Position numbers and translations under genes: made by a program. A stretch of 64,000 bases of DNA from Rhodopseudomonas sp. BAL398 (GTDB lineage: Bacteria > Pseudomonadota > Alphaproteobacteria > Rhizobiales > Xanthobacteraceae): positions 5,379,001-5,443,000 of the forward strand of contig NZ_CP133111.1 in assembly GCF_033001325.1 (NCBI RefSeq), given 5' to 3'. Shown here in pieces: positions 20,195 through 29,097 of the stretch. Under the pieces are notes generated by a model. It made no database searches and had not been told where the DNA came from. It saw only the letters and a program-made list of their open reading frames with translations. Within the stretch, counting starts at the first letter, position 1, and the number at the start of each line of letters is the position of its first letter.

Positions 20195-20707
20195 ATGGTC
20201 AGTTCATGCTACGCACGCGCTTTTTCTCGCCTGGGGCTCGCTTCGGTGCTGGCGCTAAGCCTCGGGGCTTGTGGCACCGTCGGCGGTTTCGGCGGAGCGC
20301 AGCCGGTTGCGGTGCAAGAACCCCCTCCAGAGCCGGAATTGCCGGCGACGATTCGCGCCGATGAGCTGGTCGGCCGCTGGGGACTGGCTTCGTACATGAA
20401 TCCGAACGACCGGGTGCGCACCGAAAACGCCGCGCGCGGCCAATGCAAGAACCCCTATGTGATCGGCGCCGGCACCTCCGGCGGCGTGATCATGCATCTG
20501 GCCGACCAGGCCACGCCGCAGGAATTGCGGCTGAAGGGCAGCACCAGCGGCAAGAATTATATCGGTCCGCCCGGCCCGGCCGGTGGCGACCAGGACCGCG
20601 AGATCGTGTCGTTCGACGGCAAGGTTCTGGTGACCCGCTTCATCGACAAGGACGCGGCGACTCGTTACGGCAACATGGTCTATGTCCGCTGCGCGCCGCG
20701 CGCCTGA
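20195..20707 (+). CDS. Small lipoprotein of unknown function
   Basis: A 170-residue protein. The ATG at 20195 follows a GGGGA and gives a standard lipoprotein signal: MVSSCYARAFSRLGLASVLA, then the lipobox LGAC. An upstream in-frame ATG (20114) would give an odd double-hydrophobic N-terminus. After a Pro-rich linker, the globular part (from about ELVGRWGLASYM to MVYVRCAPRA) has alternating beta-strand character and two Cys, one near each end (GQCKNP, VRCAPR), possibly a disulfide. It is probably anchored in the periplasm. I do not recognise the family. Confidence 0.78.
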   Translation: MVSSCYARAFSRLGLASVLALSLGACGTVGGFGGAQPVAVQEPPPEPELPATIRADELVGRWGLASYMNPNDRVRTENAARGQCKNPYVIGAGTSGGVIMHLADQATPQELRLKGSTSGKNYIGPPGPAGGDQDREIVSFDGKVLVTRFIDKDAATRYGNMVYVRCAPRA

Positions 20708-20984
20708 GCGAGGGTCTTCGCACTGGTTGATGCCATGAGGGATGGCGCGGCTGGGGAACCCGGTGGGTTCAACGCGCTGGCAAGCCGTCGCCGGCACCGC
20801 TTCTGTGCCGGGGCGTAGGGGCCAGCCGATCGACCGCCGATCATTTTATCGCCTGTGCCGACGGCGTCGCGACCGCGGCTGTCCGTGCGTGGCCCGCGCA
20901 CGTTGGCGCCGGGCCGTCACTCAGTTTGCTGGCGATCGGGCTGGCGCGCATTGCCGCGCGCGCTTGGCGCCGCGGTCGCTGCGC

Positions 20985-21767
20985 TCAGTTGAACAGCGCG
21001 TCGATATCGTCCTGCGAGGCATGGCCGACGTCGTCGTCCAGCTTGGGGCCGTTCAACAGCTTGGCATCGCCCTCGCGGCTGTCCACGATCGGCGGCGCGT
21101 GCGCCTTGATTTCATCGACCCCACCCCAGATGTCCATCATCGAGATGATATGATTCTCGATGAATTTCATCGTCGTCATCACCTTGTTGATGCGCTGGCC
21201 GGTCAGGTCCTGGAAGTTGCAGGCCTCGAAGATCGAGATCACGCGCTCCTGGATTTCTTCGCTGAGAAGCTTCTGTTGGTCGGGCGAGTTCACCTTGGTC
21301 GAGGCGCTCGCGGCCAGATCGATCGCCTCCGCGGCTTCCAGGATCTGCTGCGTCGCCTCTTCGGTGCCGCCGACCACCGCCCCGAGTTCGCCATTGACCT
21401 TGGCCATCTCGTCGCCATTGAAACTCTTGGTATGCAGCAACGCGATTTCCCGTTTGGTCTGGGTGATGGCGTTGTGGATGAGATCGAGCTCGATTTTGAG
21501 CTTTTCACATTGCTCGACCTGCGCCCGGTAACTGGCAAGCATCGCCTTGGCTTCGGCTGCTTCGCTTTCGATCGACTGGTCGATCTCCCTTGTGCCCTGG
21601 ACGACCCGCGACGGGCCCGACATCTGCTCGCGGATCGCGCGCAGCTCGGTCATGATCTCATCGTGACCGGAATGACCGGAGCTGGTGTCGTCATTGACGC
21701 TCGCGAAAATCGGCGCGTGGCCGTTGACGAGTTCTTCAATGCGAAAGCGCTTGCGTTGGACAGACAT
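20985..21767 (-). CDS. cheZ: Chemotaxis protein phosphatase CheZ
   Basis: A 260-residue protein that dephosphorylates CheY-P. The central helical hairpin ends in ACNFQDLTGQRINKV, matching the catalytic QDLTGQ of E. coli CheZ (Asp143/Gln147; here Asp187/Gln191). The last residues, QDDIDALFN, match the C-terminal CheY-binding peptide. Residues 1-60 are variable. The ATG at 21767 gives MSVQRKRFRIEELV; the frame is open further upstream but unlike the family. It is transcribed alone, divergent from the L,D-transpeptidase gene. A CheY-like receiver at 61412 is the only other chemotaxis-type gene in the window. Confidence 0.9.
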   Translation of the reverse strand: MSVQRKRFRIEELVNGHAPIFASVNDDTSSGHSGHDEIMTELRAIREQMSGPSRVVQGTREIDQSIESEAAEAKAMLASYRAQVEQCEKLKIELDLIHNAITQTKREIALLHTKSFNGDEMAKVNGELGAVVGGTEEATQQILEAAEAIDLAASASTKVNSPDQQKLLSEEIQERVISIFEACNFQDLTGQRINKVMTTMKFIENHIISMMDIWGGVDEIKAHAPPIVDSREGDAKLLNGPKLDDDVGHASQDDIDALFN

Positions 21768-22063
21768 CGGTTCATCCCAGTTCCCAATCAATAAGCCTTG
21801 ATAGTACGTTCTGTTTAACGACGCGTTCACGGCGGATAGCGCCCTTTGGTGCCCAATGCCGAACGCGCAATCATCAATGATTAACCATGAGTTCGGCGGG
21901 TTCATCGAAAATAAACGCTACCAGCAAGAACTGCCCGCTATTGGCGGCGTGGTGAATCCCGATCCCGGTTCTGTTTACTAAACCGAGGCGATCTTGATCT
22001 TAATTAATCACGTTCACAGGCGCTCACGGGCGCATCCGCGACGCAACAGTGCAGAGTACGTCG

Positions 22064-22891
22064 ATGTTCAGAAAATCCACCATTGCATTACTTACCAGCG
22101 TGTCTTGTCTCGGCGTTGGATTGCAGGGCGCAGCCGCGTTCGACTCCTCGCAAATCGTCCAGCCCTCGGTGATCTATGCCGATCAGCCCGCGCCGCGGCA
22201 ATTGCCGGTTCGTCCCGTGTCGGCGCAGCGTTCGTCGATGGGCGGCGGGTTCATCGAATTCCTGTTCAGTGACGGAGCGCCGTCGCGCTACGAGCAGCCG
22301 CCGGTCTACGAGCCGAGCTACCAGCCGAACTATCAGCCGCGCGACGAGCAGGGCTACGACCAGCGCCGTGAATTGCTGCCGCCGATCGAGCCGCAGCAAT
22401 CGATGGGGCAGCAGGAACAGGAGATCGAGCCGGCGCATCCGGCATTCGATCCGAAGTATGAAAAGCAGCTTGTCGAGTATAGCGGCAAGGAGAGCCCCGG
22501 CACCATCGTCATCGATACGCCGAACAAGTTTCTGTATCTGGTCCAGGGCGACGGCCGGGCGTTGCGTTACGGGATTGGCGTCGGCCGGCCCGGCTTCACC
22601 TGGTCCGGGGTGAAGACGATTTCGGCGAAGAAGGAATGGCCGGGCTGGACCCCGCCGCCGGAAATGCTGGCGCGCCGTCCCGATCTGCCGCGCCACATGG
22701 AGGGCGGCCCGCAGAACCCGCTCGGCGCACGCGCGATGTATCTCGGCTCATCCTTGTATCGGATCCACGGCTCCAACGAGCCGTGGACGATCGGCACCAA
22801 CGTCTCGTCGGGCTGCATCCGGATGCGCAATCAGGATGTCATCGATCTCTATGGCCGCGTCCGCGTCGGCGCGCGGGTCGTGGTGATCTGA
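22064..22891 (+). CDS. L,D-transpeptidase (YkuD domain)
   Basis: A 275-residue periplasmic cell-wall cross-linking or protein-anchoring enzyme. Signal peptide MFRKSTIALLTSVSCLGVGL through AAAF, then a Pro/Tyr/Gln-rich linker (about residues 75-125), then the YkuD catalytic domain from about residue 145. It carries YRIHGSNEP and SSGCIRMRNQDVIDLYGRV, with Cys251 as the expected nucleophile. ATG 22064 is chosen over GTG 22049. A strong symmetric hairpin follows the stop. It could make 3-3 crosslinks or attach an outer-membrane protein to peptidoglycan; sequence alone cannot tell. Confidence 0.94.
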   Translation: MFRKSTIALLTSVSCLGVGLQGAAAFDSSQIVQPSVIYADQPAPRQLPVRPVSAQRSSMGGGFIEFLFSDGAPSRYEQPPVYEPSYQPNYQPRDEQGYDQRRELLPPIEPQQSMGQQEQEIEPAHPAFDPKYEKQLVEYSGKESPGTIVIDTPNKFLYLVQGDGRALRYGIGVGRPGFTWSGVKTISAKKEWPGWTPPPEMLARRPDLPRHMEGGPQNPLGARAMYLGSSLYRIHGSNEPWTIGTNVSSGCIRMRNQDVIDLYGRVRVGARVVVI

Positions 22892-22910
22892 TCGAGCCGG
22901 TGACCAACAG

Positions 22911-22938
22911 AAACGGCCGCCCGATCGGGCGGCCGTTT
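22911..22938. terminator. Symmetric hairpin between convergent genes
   Basis: A perfect palindrome (AAACGGCCGCCCGAT and its complement) lies between the L,D-transpeptidase gene and the convergent DUF2076 gene. It can act as a bidirectional terminator, though the T run is short on both sides. Confidence 0.7.
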
Positions 22939-22957
22939 GCGTTGTGCCATTCGATGC

Positions 22958-23788
22958 TCAGGCGAAGTCGCTGTCGCCGCCGCCATCGTCGAAATCGTTC
23001 CCATCCAGATCCATGTCGTCGTGGTCCTCGTTCGAGGCCTGGTCGAACATGCCCTGACGCGACGAAGGGTCATCGGCGCGCAGTCCCGACGGATCGTTGG
23101 TATTGCCGATGTCGTTGAGGCCGGCGTCACGCGCCAGACTGCCGCCGGACTGGTCTCCAGCCCACGGGTTTTGAATGCCGCCGCCGAGCGCGGACTGATC
23201 GCCGAAGCCATGCTGCGTTCCGCCCATCATCGAGCGGATACTGCCGAGCAACAGCGATCCGCCGACCATGCCGGCGGCGGCCGCCGCGGCGGTGCCGAGG
23301 AACGAGCCTCCACCGTTCGCTGCCGGCGGCGCGCCATAGGAGCCCGGTTGCGGTTGACCATACGGGCCGCCTTGCGGTTCCGCATAGGGCCGATCCTGCC
23401 GGGGATTGTATTGGCCTTGGGTCGAGCCCAGCACCTGACCGGTATTCCAGGCCGGACGGCTGCCGAGATCGGGCGGGCGAACATTCGGCACCGAGCCGCG
23501 CGGTTGCGACTGATCGCGGCCGAAGATGGTCTCGCGCATCGAGTCGAGAAAGCCGCCGCGCTCCTGCTGGGGCTCGTCGGTGCCTTCCAATTGCTGGATG
23601 CGGTCATGGGCACGCTTCAGCGCTTCGTCCTGCAACAGGACGGTCTGCACCAAGGCGTAAGTCGCATTGGGCGCAGTTCGCAGGCCCTGCGTGATCGCCG
23701 CGGTGGCGTCCGGATCCCGCGGCGCGGTTTCGACGTGGGCGAGCCTCTCGAACAGATCGTCAACCAGTTGGCGTTCTTGCGGTGTCAT
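22958..23788 (-). CDS. DUF2076 domain protein
   Basis: A 276-residue protein that begins MTPQERQLVDDLFERLA, the hallmark of DUF2076 (YtfJ-like periplasmic ligand-binding sensor, function unknown). Residues 1-80 are helical; the middle is Gly/Pro/Gln-rich, with a hydrophobic Ala/Gly stretch at about 160-185 (GTAAAAAAGMVGGSLLLGSI) that could cross or insert in the membrane. The C-terminus is Asp/Gly-rich and ends DGGGDSDFA. ATG 23788 is chosen for the family start. The gene is monocistronic. Confidence 0.85.
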   Translation of the reverse strand: MTPQERQLVDDLFERLAHVETAPRDPDATAAITQGLRTAPNATYALVQTVLLQDEALKRAHDRIQQLEGTDEPQQERGGFLDSMRETIFGRDQSQPRGSVPNVRPPDLGSRPAWNTGQVLGSTQGQYNPRQDRPYAEPQGGPYGQPQPGSYGAPPAANGGGSFLGTAAAAAAGMVGGSLLLGSIRSMMGGTQHGFGDQSALGGGIQNPWAGDQSGGSLARDAGLNDIGNTNDPSGLRADDPSSRQGMFDQASNEDHDDMDLDGNDFDDGGGDSDFA

Positions 23789-23902
23789 GATGGTCTCCCT
23801 GAGCATCGCATAACCGCGCGACGACGCTTGATCGGCAGCGATCCGTCGCGGCGGCGTGGCAGATGTAGGGAAGCTTTGTGACGCAATAAGTGCCCGGCCG
23901 GA

Positions 23903-24796
23903 TTAAATTTCCGTAGGCGACAGAGCGGGCGTTGCCGGCTGATTCGCCGGCCGCGCCGTCAGCGCGACATTGTTGGCGGCGAGCAGCGGCAGGAACTCCT
24001 CGCCGGCGAGGAAGGCATGTTCGCGCTCTCGCTGATCGGTGAACGGGTCGAGATTGATCAGGGTCTCATCGACATGGCCGGGATGGCACATCACCAGCCC
24101 GCCATCGGGCAGGCCGTCGAGAAAGTCGCCCATCAGCGCCGCGAAATTCGTCTCCCGACGAAAATCATAGGCGCCGGCAAATCCGGAATTGAAGGCGATG
24201 CCGGCGCGCGCGGCGCGGGCGCGAAACTGCACGCTGAGATGATCGAGCAGCAGCGCTTTCGGCTGGCCGAGCCGCCGAGCCAGCGCGCGGCTGCGGCCGC
24301 ATTGCCGGACCCAGGCCTTCGGCGCCGCGGCCTGCACCGCCGTCAGGAATGCGTCGCGCACTTGCGGAAACAGCTGCACATGCTGGTGGCCGTCGACATA
24401 GTCCGGCGTCCGCCCGAACAGCGCCACGAAGGCGGCGATCTGCGCGGTCAATTCGGCGGCGATCATTTCGCGGTCGAGCCGCCGCAGCAGGCCAGACCGC
24501 AACATCGCGCCCAGTGGCAGAAACAAACCGCCATGCAGCGGACGGAAATGCATCGTCAGCGGGCTGAACGGCGAGGTCAGCGTTGCATGCAGGCCGATCG
24601 CGCAATCTGGATTGCCGGTGGCGGCGTCGTTCAGTGCGCTGATGTCGTCGCGCCCGATCGCCGGACCCACCACCATCACCGACGTCGCGTTGATCCGCCG
24701 CCGCGCGATCAGCTCGACGATGGCGCGGTTGACGCCCGGGCTGATGCCGTAATCGTCGGCGCACAGCCAGATCCGGCGCGGCGCGGCGCTGTTCAT
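23903..24796 (-). CDS. YdjC/ChbG/HpnK family deacetylase
   Basis: A 297-residue predicted carbohydrate deacetylase with a TIM-barrel-like fold. The metal and active-site motifs are visible: CADDYGISPGVNRAI, GLHATLTSPFSPL, VDGHQHVQLFPQVRDA and VMCHPGHVDE. Its ATG overlaps the stop of the upstream GT2 gene (ATGA), so the two act together. Known members deacetylate chitooligosaccharides (ChbG), a hopanoid intermediate (HpnK), or undecaprenyl-phosphate N-acetylgalactosamine (NaxD of Francisella). With a GtrB/ArnC-like partner, the NaxD-like role is the best guess. Confidence 0.88.
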   Translation of the reverse strand: MNSAAPRRIWLCADDYGISPGVNRAIVELIARRRINATSVMVVGPAIGRDDISALNDAATGNPDCAIGLHATLTSPFSPLTMHFRPLHGGLFLPLGAMLRSGLLRRLDREMIAAELTAQIAAFVALFGRTPDYVDGHQHVQLFPQVRDAFLTAVQAAAPKAWVRQCGRSRALARRLGQPKALLLDHLSVQFRARAARAGIAFNSGFAGAYDFRRETNFAALMGDFLDGLPDGGLVMCHPGHVDETLINLDPFTDQREREHAFLAGEEFLPLLAANNVALTARPANQPATPALSPTEI

Positions 24797-25839
24797 TCGG
24801 CGGCGGTTCGTTCGCTGGGGTTGGCGCCAGCCGAAGCGTCAGCGCGTTTGACGCTGTGTTCGGCGACGAAATAGATCGGGCGTGCTTTCAGCTCAGACAG
24901 GATCTTGCCGATATATTCGCCCATGATGCCGATCATGATCAGTTGCACCCCGCCGATCGTCATCAGGCCGACGACGAGCGACGGATAGCCCGGCACCGAA
25001 TGGCCGCTCACCAGGGTCTCCCACAGGATCGACAGGCCGAACAGGAACGCCCCGAATGCCAGCAGCAGACCGAGCATGCTGGCGAGCCGCAGCGGCGCCA
25101 CCGAAAACGAGGTGATACCTTCGATCGACAGCCCGACCAGCTTGGAAGCGCTGAACGAACTGACCCCGTGGGCCCGCGGCGCCGGTTCGTAGTCGACGCG
25201 GAGCTGGCGGAAGCCGATCCAGCTCGCCAGCCCCTTGAAGAAGCGGTTGCGTTCGGGAAGCTGGCGCAGCGCCGCCGCCGCGCGCGGCGACAGCAGGCGG
25301 AAATCGCCGGCGTCTTCCGGGATCTTCTGCCGCGCGCGCCAATTGATCAATGCGTAGAAGCCGTGGACTGCGGTGCGCCGCAGCCAGGATTCGTTGTGGC
25401 GATGCGCCTTGGCCGTATAGACGACGTCGTAGCCGTCATCGATCCAGTGGGCGACCAGCTTCTCGACCAGATCGGGGGAATGCTGGCCGTCGCCGTCCAT
25501 GAACAGCACCGCGCCGCGCCGCGCGTGGTCGAGCCCGGCCATCAGCGCGGCTTCCTTGCCGAAATTGCGCGACAGCGACACCACCTGGACGTCGAGCGCG
25601 GGGGCCGGCAGAAGCCCGCGGGCGATGCTGAGCGTGGCATCGGCGCTGCCGTCATCGACATAGATCACCTCGCAAGCGAGGCCATGGCGCTGACGCAGTG
25701 TGGCGGCCAATCCGATCAGCCGGTCATGCAGCGCCGACAGTCCGGCCGCCTCATTATAGACCGGCACTACGATCGACAGCCCAAGGGCTGCGGCCGAGCC
25801 TCCACTGGACAGGCCAGCGACGTCAATACCCAACATCAT
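24793..25839 (-). CDS. Polyprenyl-phosphate glycosyltransferase (GT2, GtrB/ArnC/DPM1-like)
   Basis: A 348-residue enzyme. The GT2 domain starts LSIVVPVYNEAAG, with EVIYVDDGSADATL, the metal-binding FMDGDGQHSPDLV and a DAGDFRLL segment. Two C-terminal membrane helices follow (LASMLGLLLAFGAFLFGLSI and VVGLMTIGGVQLIMIGIMGEYIGKI in outline), then a cytosolic tail. It likely loads a sugar from a nucleotide donor onto undecaprenyl phosphate for transfer across the membrane. The start is one of two adjacent ATGs (25839/25836). The YdjC deacetylase gene overlaps its 3' end. Confidence 0.9.
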   Translation of the reverse strand: MMLGIDVAGLSSGGSAAALGLSIVVPVYNEAAGLSALHDRLIGLAATLRQRHGLACEVIYVDDGSADATLSIARGLLPAPALDVQVVSLSRNFGKEAALMAGLDHARRGAVLFMDGDGQHSPDLVEKLVAHWIDDGYDVVYTAKAHRHNESWLRRTAVHGFYALINWRARQKIPEDAGDFRLLSPRAAAALRQLPERNRFFKGLASWIGFRQLRVDYEPAPRAHGVSSFSASKLVGLSIEGITSFSVAPLRLASMLGLLLAFGAFLFGLSILWETLVSGHSVPGYPSLVVGLMTIGGVQLIMIGIMGEYIGKILSELKARPIYFVAEHSVKRADASAGANPSERTAAE

Positions 25840-25924
25840 CGATCGGTTTCCAGGAGAAGGGCGCCCGCCCAACATAGGCCACTTGCCGCGCTGTCGCCAT
25901 CGCGGGGCATGACGGTTTGCGGCA

Positions 25925-26905
25925 TTAATGCCCGAGGAATCCTGCAAGTTTGCTGAACAGCGGATTTTCCCGGTCCAGCACGTATTCCAGCGAGGCGACC
26001 GAGACGGTGTCGGCACCGTGTGCGCGCAGGAAGCTGCCGAGCGCATAGATCTGCGCCGGCGGGCAGTGCAGCGTCAGCATCCCCGACGATGTCGGGCCGC
26101 CGAATGGCGACACCACGCCGAAGCGGTTATGCGCTTCCGCCAGCAATGCGGCGTCGCAACCGGCAAAGCGGGTGCGGACTTCCTTGTATTTGTTGGCGCG
26201 GGCGCGCGAGGCGATATGGTCGAGAATGACCCGCGCGGTTTCCAGGGCTTCCGGGTTCCAGTCGGCCCCGCGCGAGGCCACCAGATTGGCCTGGCTGCGC
26301 AGGATCACGCCGTCATCGAGCACCTTCAGCCCGTTGGCGACCAAAGTTGCGCCCGTTGTGGTGATGTCGACGATCATTTCCGCGGTCCCAACCGCAGGCG
26401 CGCCCTCGGTGGCGCCCGCGCTTTCCACGATCCGGTAATCGACGATACCGTGGGACGCAAAGAAGGTCCGGGTGAGATTGATGTATTTGGTCGCCACCCG
26501 CATCCGGCGGTTGTGCTGGGCGCGGAACCCGGTGGTGACGTCGTCGAGATCGGCCATAGTGCGGACGTCGATCCAAGCCTGCGGCACCGCGACAATGACA
26601 TTGGCGCTGCCGAAGCCGAGGCCATCGATCAGCGCCACGCGCTTGTCGGCGTCCGCAATGCTCTCGCGCACCAGATCCTCGCCGGTGATGCCCAGATGCA
26701 CCGCGCCGCGGGCCAGCTGCGAGGCGATCTCGCTGGCCGACAGATAGGCGATCTCGACATTGTCGAGGCCGGCGATGGTGCCGCGATAATCGCGAACGCC
26801 GCGCGGCTTGGCCAAGGCCAGGCCGGCGCGGGCGAAGAATGCCTCGGCGTTTTCCTGCAATCGGCCCTTCGAGGGCACCGCAAGCACGAATGGCGTGGTG
26901 GTCAT
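25925..26905 (-). CDS. hisG: ATP phosphoribosyltransferase HisG
   Basis: A 326-residue enzyme for the first step of histidine synthesis (ATP + PRPP). Motifs: [12 protein letters not shown] at the N-terminus, [14 protein letters not shown], and the PRPP-loop region [19 protein letters not shown]. The C-terminal 80 residues (to LAGFLGH) form an extra domain, making it longer than the typical HisZ-dependent short HisG (about 210-230 residues). Its start overlaps the hisZ stop by four bases, so the two are coupled. Confidence 0.95.
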   Translation of the reverse strand: MTTTPFVLAVPSKGRLQENAEAFFARAGLALAKPRGVRDYRGTIAGLDNVEIAYLSASEIASQLARGAVHLGITGEDLVRESIADADKRVALIDGLGFGSANVIVAVPQAWIDVRTMADLDDVTTGFRAQHNRRMRVATKYINLTRTFFASHGIVDYRIVESAGATEGAPAVGTAEMIVDITTTGATLVANGLKVLDDGVILRSQANLVASRGADWNPEALETARVILDHIASRARANKYKEVRTRFAGCDAALLAEAHNRFGVVSPFGGPTSSGMLTLHCPPAQIYALGSFLRAHGADTVSVASLEYVLDRENPLFSKLAGFLGH

Positions 26906-28071
26906 GACGCGCTCCCGGACAGGCGGCTTGCGGGGCTTTCCGACCGGGTCAGCGCCTCGATCCAGATCGAGAACCCGACCGCGGGGATCGGCGCACCGGC
27001 GCTGAGCTGGGTCATCAAGCCGTCATAGCGTCCGCCCGCCACCAGCGGCTCGTCGCCATTGCCCTTGCGGTGCAGCTCGAATTCGAAGCCCGTATAATAA
27101 TCGACGCCGCGCCCGAACGAGGTCGAGAACCGGGTCTTGGCGAGATCGATGCCGCGCGCCGCCATGAAGCCGATCCGGCTTTCGAACTGATCGATCGCGG
27201 CGTCGATCGCGAGCCCAGCGTCGGCGGCGAGCGCGCGCAACTGGCCGAGCGCCTGGTTCGGATCGCCGGTGATAGCGAGAAACCGCTTGATCTTGTCGAG
27301 CGCGTCGCGCGGCAGACCGCCGCCCGTCAGCGTCGATTGTTCGAGAAAGCGGTCGGCGATTTCCGCCACCGAGCGGCCGCCGACATTGCTGGCCCCGGCG
27401 ATCGACATCAGGTCGGTGACCAGCGCCAGCGCGGCCTTGCGGTCGGAGCCGGCCAGCGCCGCCAGCACGCCCTCATATTCGTTGCGCGGGGTTGCGGTGG
27501 CCAAAGTCAGCCGTTCCAGATCCTGCGCCAGGCTGGCCTTGCGGTTGAAATCCTTCATCAATCGCCGCCGCCATACCGGCAACAGGCCGAGCGCATCGAT
27601 CAGCGCGCTGAACAGCGCGACGTCGCCGGTGCGGATGTCGATCTCGGTGACGCCGAACGCCGCGGTGGCTTCGAGCCCGAGCGCCAGAATTTCGGCGTCC
27701 GCCGCGGCGCGGTCCTGGCGGCCGAAGGATTCAATGCCGGCCTGGAGAAATTCGCTGGGCCGGCCGCCGCGCTGGCGGAACACCGGCCCCAGATAACAGA
27801 ACCCGGCCGGCTGGCCGGCCTGGCCCGAGGCCAAATAATCCCGCGCCACCGGGATGGTGAGGTCGGGGCGCAGGCAAAGCTCCTCGCCGCTGGAATCGGT
27901 GGTGAGATACAGGCTCTTGCGGATGTCCTCGCCAGACATGTCGAGAAACGGCTCCGCCGGCTGCAGAATGGCCGGATGCGCCTGCACATAGCCGGCCGCG
28001 CCGAAGGACAATAGCAATGCTTCCGCCAACTCGGCGGGTCCGGTCGCGCGAGCGGCGTTGGTCTTGGTCAT
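26902..28071 (-). CDS. hisZ: HisZ, class II aminoacyl-tRNA synthetase-like subunit of HisG
   Basis: A 389-residue HisRS paralogue without tRNA-charging function that activates short-form HisG. Class II motifs: [16 protein letters not shown] (motif 2-like), [14 protein letters not shown] and [10 protein letters not shown] (HisRS motif). ATG 28071 gives [19 protein letters not shown]. It is followed directly by hisG (ATGA overlap). A true HisRS would be about 420-500 residues with a C-terminal anticodon-binding domain, which is absent here. Confidence 0.92.
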   Translation of the reverse strand: MTKTNAARATGPAELAEALLLSFGAAGYVQAHPAILQPAEPFLDMSGEDIRKSLYLTTDSSGEELCLRPDLTIPVARDYLASGQAGQPAGFCYLGPVFRQRGGRPSEFLQAGIESFGRQDRAAADAEILALGLEATAAFGVTEIDIRTGDVALFSALIDALGLLPVWRRRLMKDFNRKASLAQDLERLTLATATPRNEYEGVLAALAGSDRKAALALVTDLMSIAGASNVGGRSVAEIADRFLEQSTLTGGGLPRDALDKIKRFLAITGDPNQALGQLRALAADAGLAIDAAIDQFESRIGFMAARGIDLAKTRFSTSFGRGVDYYTGFEFELHRKGNGDEPLVAGGRYDGLMTQLSAGAPIPAVGFSIWIEALTRSESPASRLSGSAS

Positions 28072-28225
28072 GTCGAGGTCCAGCAATAGCGGCGGGATTA
28101 GGGTTGGCGCAGCCCTTAACATGGCCGCAGCGGAGTTTCGACCCGTGATCGCCAGGAATGGTGAGGATTGGCCAAGCATTGGCGAAGTGGCTTAACCGCG
28201 CGGCCCGGCAGAGTTCGAATATTAC

Positions 28226-28990
28226 CTAAACACCTCTCCAGTCGCCGACAACCGCCTGCACCAGCGCCAGCGCGGCCACCGCGGCGGTGTCGGCCCGCAT
28301 GATCCGCGGTCCGAGCGCCAGCCGCAGGATATTGGGCTGGCGCAATAGCGCGTCGCGTTCTTCCGCGGCGAAGCCGCCTTCCGGGCCGATCAGCAGTTCG
28401 ATGCCGTGCTGGGCGGACGGCGCGGCTTGGCGCAGCGCCGCCAGCGGGTCGGCGATCTCGGCGGCCTCGTCGCAGAACACCAGCAATCGCTGGGCGTCCG
28501 GCTGGTCGCGGCGCTGGCCGAGATATCGCTCCAGCGTCACCGGCTCGTCGACCGTGGCGATGCTCAAGATCCCGCATTGTTCGGCGGCTTCGACCACATT
28601 GGCGCGCATCCGCTCGGTATTGACCCGGCTGACCTGGGTGTGGCGGGTCAGGACCGGCCGCAATGCGCCGGCGCCCATTTCGACCGCCTTTTGCACCATA
28701 TAATCCAGCCTGGCGTGTTTCAGCGGCGCGAACACATAGCCGAGCTTGGCCAGCGCGTCCTGGGGCCGAATTTGGCTGATCAGATCGAGGCGGTCGGGGC
28801 GCTTGCCGCCGCCGATCGCGGCCAGCCATTCGCCGTCGCGGCCGTTGAACGCCAGCACGGTGGCGCCCGCCGCCAGCCGCAGCACATTGCCGAGGTAATT
28901 GCTCTGATCGCGGTCGAGCGGCACCTTTGCGCCTTGACCAAGCGCGGCGTCGACGAATAGCCGGGGACTGCGAAAATTGATCTGAGACAT
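28226..28990 (-). CDS. rsmE: 16S rRNA (uracil1498-N3)-methyltransferase RsmE
   Basis: A 254-residue SPOUT-fold methyltransferase. It has an N-terminal PUA-like part and the SPOUT knot with LLIGPEGGFAAEERDAL and LRLALGPRIMRADTAAVAAL, both RsmE signatures, plus KHARLDYMVQKAVEMGAG. ATG 28990 (MSQINFRSP) is preferred over 29002. It modifies U1498 of 16S rRNA in the assembled small subunit. Confidence 0.95.
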   Translation of the reverse strand: MSQINFRSPRLFVDAALGQGAKVPLDRDQSNYLGNVLRLAAGATVLAFNGRDGEWLAAIGGGKRPDRLDLISQIRPQDALAKLGYVFAPLKHARLDYMVQKAVEMGAGALRPVLTRHTQVSRVNTERMRANVVEAAEQCGILSIATVDEPVTLERYLGQRRDQPDAQRLLVFCDEAAEIADPLAALRQAAPSAQHGIELLIGPEGGFAAEERDALLRQPNILRLALGPRIMRADTAAVAALALVQAVVGDWRGV

Positions 28991-29097
28991 GCCTGGTTCC
29001 AACGGATGCGGCGGTTGCGCTCTCAGGGCGCGCCCTGAAACGGAGGTCGGGTTTGCCCCGGAACCGCAGCCCGTTCAAGCTCGGCGCACATTCCGGA

